In this document: one piece after another, positions 12,853-23,300 of the stretch
Numbering within the stretch: position 1 is the stretch's first letter
Layout of the letters: each line of letters starts with the position of its first letter
DNA from: Casuarius casuarius
Taxonomy: Eukaryota; Chordata; Aves; Casuariiformes; Casuariidae
NCBI GenBank assembly: GCA_003342895.1
Contig: PTFA01000112.1
Coordinates: 370,446 to 434,445, forward strand
DNA length: 64,000 bases
Direction of reading: 5' to 3'
Translations under genes and position numbers: made by a program
Notes under the pieces: generated by a model
Database searches by the model: none
What the model was told of the DNA's origin: nothing
Seen by the model: the letters and a program-made list of their open reading frames with translations, nothing else

Positions 12853-12858
12853 TTTATT
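12853..12858 (-). terminator. Candidate proximal polyadenylation signal of HIC2
   Basis: AATAAA on the minus strand, about 460 nt after the HIC2 stop. If used, it would give a short 3'UTR that keeps the let-7 match at 12941 and loses the one at 12159. It is a hexamer match only. Confidence 0.25.
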
Positions 12859-12940
12859 TTCTTTTTAGTGGCAAGAAATACTTCTCTCGAGTCTGGCTTT
12901 AAGAGAGGACATTAGTAGCGTGATAGTAACGCAAAAGAAA

Positions 12941-12947
12941 GAGGTAG
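12941..12947 (-). promoter_or_regulatory. let-7 family seed match in HIC2 3'UTR (proximal)
   Basis: The minus strand reads CUACCUC, complementary to let-7 nucleotides 2-8 (a 7mer-m8 site; the base opposite nucleotide 1 is U, so it is not an 8mer). It lies about 370 nt after the stop codon. HIC2 is reported to be a let-7 target during human haemoglobin switching, so the site fits known regulation. Confidence 0.6.
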
Positions 12948-13318
12948 GGAGGGGGTAGCCAACAGAAGTCAAAAGTTCCACCTGGTCCCCCTTCCTGCTT
13001 CAAATAATCGGAATGAAGTCAGCGTGCACAAAAAGAAGTGCCATTTCTTGCCAGATCCCCAAGATTTGGAGGGAGAGTTGGGCAAAATGCATCAGCTTGG
13101 CTGTGGACCTTTCTTTTTTTTAAAAAAAGGAAAAAAAGGAACTTTTTTTTTTAAATGTTAAAGCTACATTTGTTTAAGCCTCCCATGACTGAACAGAGTA
13201 TGGGGAGTTGCCCCCTTTTTTGTTTGTTTTTTTGTTTTTTTCTTTTTTTTTAAGCAGCAAGTCTACAGAAAGGTAAATCACTGCGGATGGGCTCGAAGCT
13301 CATTCTGGAGTCTTTGGC

Positions 13319-15031
13319 TTATGTGGGAGAGGTATGCATTCGCAGGTGGCTGATCAGATTGCGCTGCTGGGTGAATTTCCCACCACACAGTTGACATTCG
13401 TAAGGTTTTTCTCCTGAGTGGACACGCATATGCTCTGTCAGTCGGTACTGCCGGGTAAAGCGCATCCCGCATTCCTCGCAAGCAAAGGGCTTAAGCCCTA
13501 AGTGGCTGCGCATATGCCGTGTCATGGTGCCCCGCTGCGTGAACATCTTGCCGCAGATGTTGCAAGGGAAAGGCCGCGTCAGCCAGTGAGTCTTCTCGTG
13601 CTGCCGCAGCGTGGCTGGATCCTTGTAGCTCTTCTCGCACACTGAACACTTGAAGGGCCGGGACTCTGCAGCATAGGACTGGTTGGGGTTGGACAAATCC
13701 TCGGCTTCATCCTTGCCGCCGTATGTGCCTTCCTCCTTGATGTAAAGGTCTTCCTCGGTGTGCGTCTCCACATGGGCGTTGAGCTGCTCGGAGCTGGGGA
13801 AGCCTTTGCCACAGGGGATACAGACATACAAGTTGTCACCGTAGGCCACAGGCTCAAACCCCTCCTGCCGGTAGACGTAGTTGGCACTAGTATGCCCACC
13901 ACTCTCGCTCTCACTCTGGCCGCTGTCATCACTGTTCTCCTTACCATTTTCCACCTCCTCCTTACACGGGTACGGTAGGTCTGCGCCATAGGCCCCAGCC
14001 AGACTCCGCTCGACCGACTTGGACAAGGGCCCCAGCAGAATACCATTGGGCAGCCCTTCGCCCTCGTCTCTATCTTTACTCCCTTCCTTTCGGTCAAAGG
14101 CGTTGTCTTTCTTGATCCACTCCTTCTTGCGGGACGAGTGTCGGAGGCCCTTGCGCTGGTTGCTCTCCGTCAGTGAGTGGTGGCACTCTTCGCTCAGATC
14201 CATCTCCATGGGGTCGCTGCTGTCCGCCATGCTGTGAGGGGCTCCGACTCCAGACTCGTCAAACGATGAGGCACTGTTGGCTGCGGGGGCTGAGGCAGAT
14301 TGGGGAGAGCCATGCTGGCTTTCGCTGTGCTGCGTGTCATCGTGGGAGGCTGCAACAGGGAGCGACGGGCTTTTTTTGGACAGGTCGAGGCCTAGCTCCT
14401 GGTCGCCGGTGCTCCCATTTGCACTGCTGCCCCCACCGCCGTTCTTACTGGCTCCCCTGCTTAAGGAGTGACAGTTCTCTTGGTTGGAGCTGCTGATGAA
14501 GACCTCATCATCGGAGAGCTTTCCCTTTGACAGCTCCTTTGAGTGCGAGCCCTTCAACCCTTCGGTTGACCCTGAATAGCGAGCTTGGATGACCGAAGCA
14601 GTGGAAAGTCTCTGACTCCTGGCAGACCTCCCGACACCAAGGCCACCGGCCTTGCCAGCAAAGGACTTGCCGTTCCGCTTCAGCTTCTTTCTGCAGAGAG
14701 CTGCCAGGTCGTGCAGTTGGAGGTAGCTTGCTGCGGTGAGGAGAGCATTAAAGTTCTGTTCACCGGGCTGGTCAGTCGTTAAGAGCTTACCAGTATAAAT
14801 AAAGTCCAAGATCTGTCGGAACACGGTGGGGTTCACCATGTCCGTATCTAAATTAATCAGGTTGTCATGCAGGACGAGGGATTTGAAATACATGCTGCTG
14901 GCTGCCAGGATGTTCTTATGGGCACGAAACAGGGCATTTTCTACCACAATGATCACGTCACAGAGGAAACCTTTGGCTCGTTGCTGGTTCAGCTGCAGTA
15001 GCAGTTGTTTGGCATGATTTGGCAGTTCCAT
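13319..15031 (-). CDS. HIC2: HIC2, BTB/POZ and C2H2 zinc-finger transcriptional repressor (HIC ZBTB transcriptional repressor 2)
   Basis: Seen: a 570-residue ORF read from the minus strand, ending in TAA. A BTB/POZ domain spans about residues 5-118. A GLDLSKK motif at about 214-220 is the CtBP co-repressor docking motif of the HIC family. A long Ser/acidic linker follows, with psi-K-x-E-like sites (IKEE near 431-434) that could be sumoylated. Finger 1 (about 402-424) stands alone, and four linked fingers lie at about 460-482, 488-510, 516-538 and 544-566. The protein stops right after finger 5, as in HIC2; HIC1 has a long extra tail. Start: ATG at 15031 gives MELPNHAKQ, which aligns with human HIC2 MELPSHSKQ. 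A GTG two codons upstream is not a plausible start, and an in-frame TGA lies at 15050-15052. Known of the family: a nuclear, sequence-specific repressor acting through CtBP and other co-repressors; in human erythroid cells HIC2 represses BCL11A. The coding region is intronless within one exon, as expected. No frameshift or lost zinc ligand was seen. Confidence 0.97.
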   Translation of the reverse strand: MELPNHAKQLLLQLNQQRAKGFLCDVIIVVENALFRAHKNILAASSMYFKSLVLHDNLINLDTDMVNPTVFRQILDFIYTGKLLTTDQPGEQNFNALLTAASYLQLHDLAALCRKKLKRNGKSFAGKAGGLGVGRSARSQRLSTASVIQARYSGSTEGLKGSHSKELSKGKLSDDEVFISSSNQENCHSLSRGASKNGGGGSSANGSTGDQELGLDLSKKSPSLPVAASHDDTQHSESQHGSPQSASAPAANSASSFDESGVGAPHSMADSSDPMEMDLSEECHHSLTESNQRKGLRHSSRKKEWIKKDNAFDRKEGSKDRDEGEGLPNGILLGPLSKSVERSLAGAYGADLPYPCKEEVENGKENSDDSGQSESESGGHTSANYVYRQEGFEPVAYGDNLYVCIPCGKGFPSSEQLNAHVETHTEEDLYIKEEGTYGGKDEAEDLSNPNQSYAAESRPFKCSVCEKSYKDPATLRQHEKTHWLTRPFPCNICGKMFTQRGTMTRHMRSHLGLKPFACEECGMRFTRQYRLTEHMRVHSGEKPYECQLCGGKFTQQRNLISHLRMHTSPT

Positions 15032-15095
15032 CTCCACCTTCTCTTCCTTTCACCTTCACTTTACCACCTACAAGACAGGAGAATGAGAAGTATGA
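15032..15095 (-). other. HIC2: HIC2 coding-exon 5'UTR piece and splice acceptor
   Basis: Reading the minus strand, a pyrimidine-rich tract (about 15069-15095) ends in TTGTAG at 15068, and exon sequence begins at 15067. That leaves 36 nt of 5'UTR before the ATG. The TGA at 15050-15052 is in frame with the ATG, so a transcript using this acceptor cannot extend the protein N-terminally. Human HIC2 is annotated with an isoform carrying extra residues before the conserved MELP start, and that form is not possible here from this exon. The acceptor implies at least one non-coding exon at higher coordinates. Confidence 0.75.
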
Positions 15096-18000
15096 ACCTG
15101 CTGTTTCCACTCAAACGAGTCTACGTTTAATAGACTGGCTTAATACAGTGCAGTCTGCTGTTAGGTTTGACACTGACTAAGGAGCTCTGGGCACGTTCCA
15201 GCTCTGCAAGTTGTGATCCTGCTTGGAATACAGAGAGAAGCATTTCTCATACTAAAATTTCAGGTCTTTAAAAATCAGATTTGTAAATAGCTTTTTTTTA
15301 AAAAAAAACAAAACAAAACAAAAGGAATCATGCTTGGCTGGAATTACCATTCAAAAGATGTCAGCAGAAAACAATACTTAGGTACAGGGGAAGGCTGTTT
15401 CTCTTCCCTGAAACAAACCTGAAGGGAAGATGAGCAGAAAGAAGAAAAGGAAAGAGAAAAAGAAAAAAACCACCTATTTTACTGCTATCTGCATATCTGA
15501 GCATGTGAAACAATTAACATCAGCAGCTTCCCTGCTTTAACTTGTAGTTTGTTTCTTGGCTCTTGCATGTTGAACTCTTACAACACGCAACTGCTCTGGG
15601 GTTAAGAAAATGACATGTAACAACTAAATCCATTGAAGATGGAATTAATCACACTGAGGTGTGAATGGAAAATCTCCTTATGAGTATGAAATGCCAGCTT
15701 TAAAAACCAGTCCCCTGGCAAAGTCCAATCACAATCCATTGACATTAAGGGCTAGAATCAACCCTGAACTGGCTGAAATTCGGGATGCTGAGCTAGTTAG
15801 ATATTTATATTGGCTTTCCCAGTAGTATGGACCTTTTGAAATAACCTAGTTTGAGGACTATCAGAACCAATTGCAATTTTAAGTTTAGTAGATACTACAA
15901 TTCATAAGAATTTGGATTTAAAGTTGGGGCTGCATTAGAAATCCAAGATCAGTTTTTTGACTTTTGTTGTTGAGGTTTTTGTTTGAAAGTGGCAATTACT
16001 GTTTGTAATAGGCAGTTATCTGTTTAAGTTTTCTATTTATAGTTGACTTAAAATGGTTTCTGAGGTTCAAATACAGGAATTAAATACCAAGCATACAACA
16101 AGCACCTTTAGCCTTCCCGTTCTCTCTTCTTTTTCCAGTTCATCTTACTATTCAAACAGATTTCTCCTGTTGAAAGAGGAGCAGGCCATACTTCCAGAGA
16201 AATGAAGAGATTAAATTTTCTCCTAACATCAGTAGCCTAATTAACAGTTAATGTTTTTATTGCTTGTGAGTCACAGTACCACATGCTGTCCCATCAGATT
16301 TCAAATGATGAAGCATTAGACTGCATTATCTTCCCTCTGGGTCAAGTATGTGTACTCAAGAAAAAGAAATATTGAGTAATATTTTCAATATTAAGGCTAA
16401 AAAATACTCCCCCAAACCTGACTCTCACCAACTGGTGATAAATAGAAGGATTTCATTTGTGAAAAAGGTGGTCAGTTTGCATTGTCCATTTTTACACAAC
16501 AAAAAGTTTTTGCTTTACGAAAAAAACTACCCAAAATAAACTAATGCAACTTTTCCACCAACTCTGCTGGCTGACTAGCCTGGTGCTTGTGCTGTTACCA
16601 CCAGCTCTGCCAAGCGGGTACCTCCATGCTTCTGCAGGACACGTTTCCCCAGCCGCCGGGCTGCTTGGCCTGGTGCTCGGTTAGGCATTTGGCAGAACTC
16701 TGTGGCCCCTGCTCAGTGCACCGGCACCTAATCCAGCATCCAGCCAGCTTAGAAGCTTTTGACCTTGACCCCAGCTAAACCGACTGCTCTGCTTTTCTGT
16801 TTTGTCTTGTTTCAGCAATGGGTAGGAACCCGAGTCGATGGTGAATCCACCAATACGCCTTCACGCACATTCGCTTTGCTCCCAAGTGTAGCTGGCTCTT
16901 AGAAAGGGTGGCAAGCAAAGAATGAAATACAAGCTTGCCATGGTGTTAGCCACTTATTTTTCTCCATGCGCAGTTTCTGTCATAGAAACTCACCCTGCAG
17001 CATCACAAAAACGTGATAGAGACAGGGATTACTACCACTGAACAGTGCTGAGCACTTTAAAAACAAGTTTTGCTGTAATTGGTTACATCAGAGTTGCAGC
17101 ACGCAGGCAATGTGTCTGGTTTTAGTGGCTTGCTTCCAAAACTGCTGATTAAGAGGAAGAAGCAACAGCATAGAGGCACCACATACCCACTTTTATCTAA
17201 CCAGGCCAGTAAAAGGACTTACTTCTGGGTCACAAAGATATATTGATAGGGAAGGACAAAAACATGGCTTGCGACATAACCAAGCGTCTATATATATAAA
17301 TGCATACTGCTCTCAAGAATAGCGAGTCGGCCTGCTACTACACTGTTTTCACTACAGATAGAATGTTCCTTCTGCATGAATCTATGAAACAAAATCCCTC
17401 AATATGATTTTTATTCATTCCATAAAGGAGAAATGCAAGGGAAACAGCAGCCAATAATATTTTTTTGCCTATGTAGACTAACAAAAAAGTGTGTGTTACT
17501 GAACTAAAAGCAAACTTACTCCCCATTCATGTGGCACTAGAAGCAGAGGTCTAGAAAACTCTGTATACACATTTGTCTAAGTCTTTACAAGAAGTACAGG
17601 CTTGCTGCAGCTACTAATGGGAAATATTCTTAGATTTTTACTTCTAGTTTTTCTTTCTGCGTTAAATGATATCAGAATAAGGTAATGAGCCTGCAGGGGA
17701 AAGCCATGGGAGCAGGGGTAGAATTATAGTTCTGCTATTTACTGACCTTCATGAGGAAGATAATGCTATTATTAAACCTTCGTATGTTCTCCAACTAAGA
17801 AATTAACATAATACAAGTTGTTTAAATTGCCACTATTTATCCCACATGTCAAATTTTAAAAAAGTATTCGTGTTCACAAGGACGAAAGCATGGGGTAGGT
17901 TACTACCCTCAGTAGGTTTTAAAGGCAGTGGTCAGGTTTAAGCACTACAACACTGCCGAATAATTTGAAGAGTTCTCAGAGCTGAAGTCTAATGTGGATT

Positions 18001-20301
18001 TAGCAACCCCAACAAAATTCATGTAACGGAACAAGGCAGCAAAACCTTTAGCCAAGTTTAAAGCCCCATGCTTAAAAGCTTGCCAGGAAATCCCCACTGG
18101 GGGCTTCTACCAGGACAGACGCATGGGTCAGAAAACACCTCCGACTGATATATCTCTGCTGGCAAAAACTTTATAGCATCAACCAGGCTTGTGTATCATG
18201 TGCACTCCTGAACACAAATAAATCCATTCCAGATGTTTATCTGGAGCTGACCAACTCTGCACCCCTCTTCAGCAGTGACCTATCTCAGCGATGGGGGAAG
18301 AGGGGAGTGTTGGAAACCTTATTTGCAGAAGAGAAGCAGACATTATTCCTCAACCTGTAGCATTCCCAAGACCTCACTCCTAGTCGAAAGCACAGGCCCA
18401 AACATAACTATGAGGTTAGGTACGGTATAAAAGTTAGCAGATCTTCTCAAACAAACGGCAGGTGCAGCCTTCCTGACAGAGGCCTCGCTTTGCACTAGTT
18501 CTGTGGGGACAGGCTTTTAACAACCCCTGAACGCCTGGACAAGGACAACGACAACCACCCCCCCGCCCCCATTCCTGAAAAATCACAGTGCTTTATATTT
18601 CTTGTATTTGGCTATCATCTTTAAGAAGCCGTCCTTTTCTACTTTCTGGAAGAAGATAGAAAAACATGTTCCCAGTTCAGAGGAGCCCTGGCTCAGATAC
18701 ATTTCTATTAAGAAAAACAAAAACAAAACCTCAGGAAAATGTAAATGTCTCACTGGGGCCACAGTCTTTTATTACTGAAATTGGTGAGCGAAATTTCACT
18801 CCTTTACATTTTCTCGGCCGCAAAACAGGACCAGAGAAGGCTCTGGCAAATAGCACTGGAGGGGGTCCCTTTTAGATTCGGGCTGCTTCCTAGTCATTCA
18901 GAGCATTTAGTTTTCAGAGCAACGAACCTGTTCAAGGATTCTTGTGCGAGTGAGGAAAGAAGCAAGACAAAGGCTCTCCGCTACCTCCACCACATCCGAG
19001 GCACAGACACAGCACATGCAAAGATGCGGAAAATACAGGGCACAAATCACAGAATACGGTAATGCTGCAAGCGGATGCCACACATCAAAGCTAGGCAAGC
19101 TGAGAGCTGACAGTGTCTTCATAAGCAATATTGCCCAAGGAACTGGTAACTGCGAGTTACTAATCAGCGGCTCAGAGCCAGCCTGGGCCGTGCTGTGATC
19201 CAACGGGCATGAGGATTATGCAGAACACACCAACTGCTCCAGGAGCTTTGCTGCTCTCTCTACAAAGCAGGAAAAACTTAATTTGCTCTCCATTTCCACA
19301 AAGACTCTGAAAGTCACTGAAAATTAGATTGCCAAAGTACAGGAGAATAGGAGTCCCTTCGCCCCCTTAAAAAGTGTAAAATCTACATGTTCACTACAGA
19401 TTTGATTCTCTGAAATACTGCTAAATCTCTTCCTAAAATTAATTGCAGAATGAATGCTAAATGTGTTATCTTAGCAGCCTCTGGCAGGAGATGCTATTTG
19501 ATTTCACCTGTGAGTTACAGATTGCAGCATATAGGAACATTGTTTACCTTTTAAGAAGCAACACCAGTGAAGCAAAGAATCAATCAAAAACAGATCTAAG
19601 GAATCACTCATTTCACGTAGAGGGTTTGTGGCTGGATGAGAAGGCTAGACAGCGAGCACCTGAATAGTGAACTAACGGTACTGCAGATAAAAACCAACAA
19701 ACAGATTAGATGTGATGTATCAAATTAGATGCCATTAAAGCATTAGCCTACTGTGCATGGTATAATATACCTACAAAAGACGGTGGCCTTTTTACTTATT
19801 TCTCCACCTTCCCAAGCAGTTCTGCTGCACAGAGCAGACACCGCAGCAGTGAGCACAGAGAAGATCAAGGCAAAACAAAATCACTTGTCTCCTATGTTGC
19901 TCTCTCCCAGCAAATTTACAGCATTTCTCCGACTTTTGACGTAAAAAATGCATGTCCAGCTGCTACTATGTGAAACTGAAACAGATCACTTCTTCACCTT
20001 GCACTTCAGATGATCTAACTTTTATAGAGCACTTGAAGACCCCAAGGGGAAGAGAGCTTTCCTGTTGCTCACTGCCTCATCTGACCTTCCTCTCCCACAT
20101 CCCCGCAGAACCTATTTCCATCATTCTCCTGAGGTATCAGGGAGCTGGGCTTTCAGGGCCGCTAACCTTCCCCCCAGGAGCTGCAGTTGGCAGGTCATTA
20201 GCCCATGCCTTGTAAACGTACTCACACCGCAGGGCAGCAGCGGCAGGCCGAGGAATGCACAAACTGTGTTAGCCCAGATGGTTCCCTGCCCCAGCGCCTG
20301 C

Positions 20302-20302
20302 N
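20302..20302. other. Ambiguous base (N)
   Basis: A single N in otherwise complete sequence; an unresolved base of the assembly. Confidence 0.99.
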
Positions 20303-23300
20303 AGCAGGCAGGCAGCAGGACTTGAAAGCAGAGGCAAGAACATGCACGTTTTCATCACTGGCAGTGGAGCAGCAGAAGCTGTGCAGGGGGGGCTCAAGCA
20401 GAAAACAGGATGCAGCACCCTTGTTCCTCACACAGGAATATCTCATACTTCAAAACGGGTAAGACCAACGTGTCAAGTTAGTGAGTGCAGAGCAGGGGAA
20501 GGGAGGGAAGGCGGCATGCAGGGCAGAACAGGATGTGCAGCTGATGTTGCAGGTGTGAAGGAGAATGGAGGATTGTTTCACGGAGGAGATCACATCAGCA
20601 GACTTAAAGTGGCCCTTATTTAGTTTGTTACATCCCAATTAGTGCCAGGCAGAACTGCCCTCCCTGCTCCCTGAAGCAACTCTTGCAGGACTCCCGCAGA
20701 AACAATATAGCTTTGCTTAAGGACACAAGCACCTGTTTGGTACCTTTGTGCGGCAACGTTTGGACATTAAGTACGTGGGCAACACATGCTCAACTGCCAC
20801 CAGCTCCTGGCCCAAGAAGGAGAAAAGAAAAAGAGTCACATGATCCCCAGTCCCTTCTTTCTCCTGTCCTAGAATAACAAAGTCTGACATGGCTAGTCCC
20901 GTCCCTGCTCCTCCATGGCAGATTGCACAGGGAAGGGGAATCTCCATGGGTGAAGAGGACAGGGGCTCTATGTGCATGAAAGCACTAACATCAGGAGAGC
21001 AAAGTGATTTCTAGTCAGTGCAAGGCTGCAGCAAAGCAGGAACACCTTGCTATACAAGCTGAGACTACGAGCAGTAGAATGCAGATTAACCACTTGGTTG
21101 CCGCTTACCATGCCAGGTACATTGGGCTAAAGGCACCTCCATCCAGTGCTGCCCGACGTGCCAGGTACATCCCATGATGTTCCATTGAAATCACAACAGG
21201 CCATCAATAGAACGTGGCTGCACGGATGCAGAATGGAGAACCAGCAGGGACGCTGTTAAATGCAATTAAAAAACTGCAATCAAAATTGAAACGTACATTT
21301 TAAAACGGCCACCTGCCTTAAAAATGTAACTACTAGAACAACCTCCCCTCCACCCATCTCCCCGGGACTGCTGAACTGCAATGGAAACAGAGGGGAAGGT
21401 CTCTGAAAGTTTCTTGATCGCTCTTTCTGGCCATCTCCATTCAGGACTGCAAAGGCACTGAGCTTCAGGGGGACCAGGCCATTCAGATACAGGAACGGCA
21501 GATCCCAGGACTTCTGCACCAGCCTCCTTCTGCCCAGGAGTTCAGACAACTAAATATCACCATTTAGAAATGCTTCTACAACAAGAAAAGTCTGGTGCCA
21601 GAGCGTCATGGTCTTGTTCCCCACACAGTACAGGCAATGGAAGAAACACTTAAAAACTGCCACTGATCCTCTGTGTTGTCTCCATTTCCCTGTCCCACTT
21701 CCCAAGCCTTTGAAATCCTGCTTTTCTAGAGATGTCATGGCAATGAGCAAGGCAGGATTCTTTGCCTTTGTTACATCTGTTGAGGTAAAAGAAAATACTG
21801 TGTACCCTTCTCCTATTTATAATGATGTTTCACTGACAATACTTAAGTCTCCCTGTTCTTAGAGACTGGAGATAAGTTGATTCATAGTGAACTACAACTG
21901 GTACAAGAGTCACAATACCGAATGTTTCTGTACCTTAAGATGTGTAATTCCACCTTGCCCTGCCCAAAGGAAAAAGCAACAACATCCTTCCCGTGCCAGG
22001 GAAAGGCACATCCCACAGACACACACAGCTCGGCAAACTTAAGGTATCTTCTGCAGCGCATATCCTCCCTCCCCAGGAGGTCCTGTAATCAACTGAGGCA
22101 GCGTTATTGAGGAGGATGGTCTCAGGGTAGATGCTAAGTACAGGTCCCTCTCTACAAGTGGTGTTGCTGCCCCAGTGGAGGGGGAAAAAAAAACCCACAG
22201 GAAAGGAATCCTGCAACCTTGCAGGGATTTAAGATAGGTTTTTAGACACTCATGGCAAAGCGGCGCTTTTGCGTAGCTCTTGTCACACTGACAGCTGCAT
22301 GCTTCCAGCTGTGCTGCTGGAGATACAGATCTTACAAACATTTAAAAAGTTAGAGGAATATTGATTCTAATTTCAACCTTAAAGGATGAAAGGCCAACAA
22401 AAAAGACTTGCAATAATTAATCTACCTGGATGAGAGTGAAAGCATAGGAGTACACCAGCCTGACAAATAGAAAGTGTCTTCGTGTAAAGGACACTGAACC
22501 TAAGGAGATAGTTCTTCATTCTTCCTGGACATCTGCTGGGCTCAGGCCCAGAAGAGAGGGTTCCCATCATTCCCACCTGCATCCTCACCCCCACAGTTCT
22601 GTAGGTAAATCACTTTCATTCTGAACTAATAGGTCTTTTGATTCAGATTGGCCTGTTTTGACTGCTGTAGGCTGAAGATTTTTAAATCTGATCAATACAA
22701 TAAAGAAATGGAATGTAAGCAAGTGTCCGTTTAATGATCTGGGCTATGCTGAGCCAAAAGCATTTGCTGAACTAGTTTGAACGGACCACTGCCAGCATGA
22801 ACAGGCCGATCCACATTTAAACAGTGTGCTGCTTTAAGCGTAAAGGGCCTGAGCCTCAGAGAGCTGAAGCTCCCCTCTCTCCAAGTGAACCAACACAGGC
22901 TGGAGCGCAGGCAACGACAGTCCTGGCTGCACCTGCCAGCGTCAGAAAGCTGCCAAACACTCGGCAATACTCAACTCAGGAAAGGGGTACTGAATGCTGC
23001 ATGAAGGTATTTCTTGGACTGGTTTTGAGACAGTAGCCCTAATGCAGATATACACCCAGTTTACAGCAATTTACTTCTTGCTACCATGAAGCAAGAAGCT
23101 CTTCTCCATAGCTGTATTTACCCTTTAGGGCAGAGATTAACAGAGAATTGTTTAAAACAAAGGTGTTTCCTAATGCTGGAACTTCACACTGCAGTCAGAA
23201 ATGAAGCTTTCTGCCAATTCCTAAGCAGAGCTCTTGTATAGCGTACATTTAGCTTCACTGTCAACATGAAAGAGCTTAGGACTACCCAAAGCCCTTAGGT

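Larger units (their letters stand above)
9700..13318 (-). other. HIC2: HIC2 3' untranslated region (extent inferred)
   Basis: The stretch after the TAA has no further HIC2-like coding sequence and has the homopolymer-rich look of a long vertebrate 3'UTR. The left boundary is set by AATAAA hexamers on the minus strand at 9868-9873 and 9725-9730; about 3.5 kb is a plausible length for this gene. It contains two let-7 seed matches, a short hairpin and an internal CpG-rich block at 10.44-11.06 kb. The UTR could also end earlier, at the AATAAA near 12.85 kb, or continue further left. Without transcript data the end is inference. Confidence 0.5.

Noticed and set aside
13579..14097. 172-codon minus-strand ORF inside HIC2
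   Set aside because: It lies wholly in another frame of the HIC2 coding region and has no domain; a shadow of the GC-rich coding sequence.
14019..14496. Plus-strand ORFs antisense to the HIC2 coding exon
   Set aside because: They mirror HIC2 codons and match nothing known.
15032..15037. GTG at 15037 as the HIC2 start
   Set aside because: A non-ATG codon two positions before a conserved ATG; alignment with human HIC2 supports the ATG at 15031.
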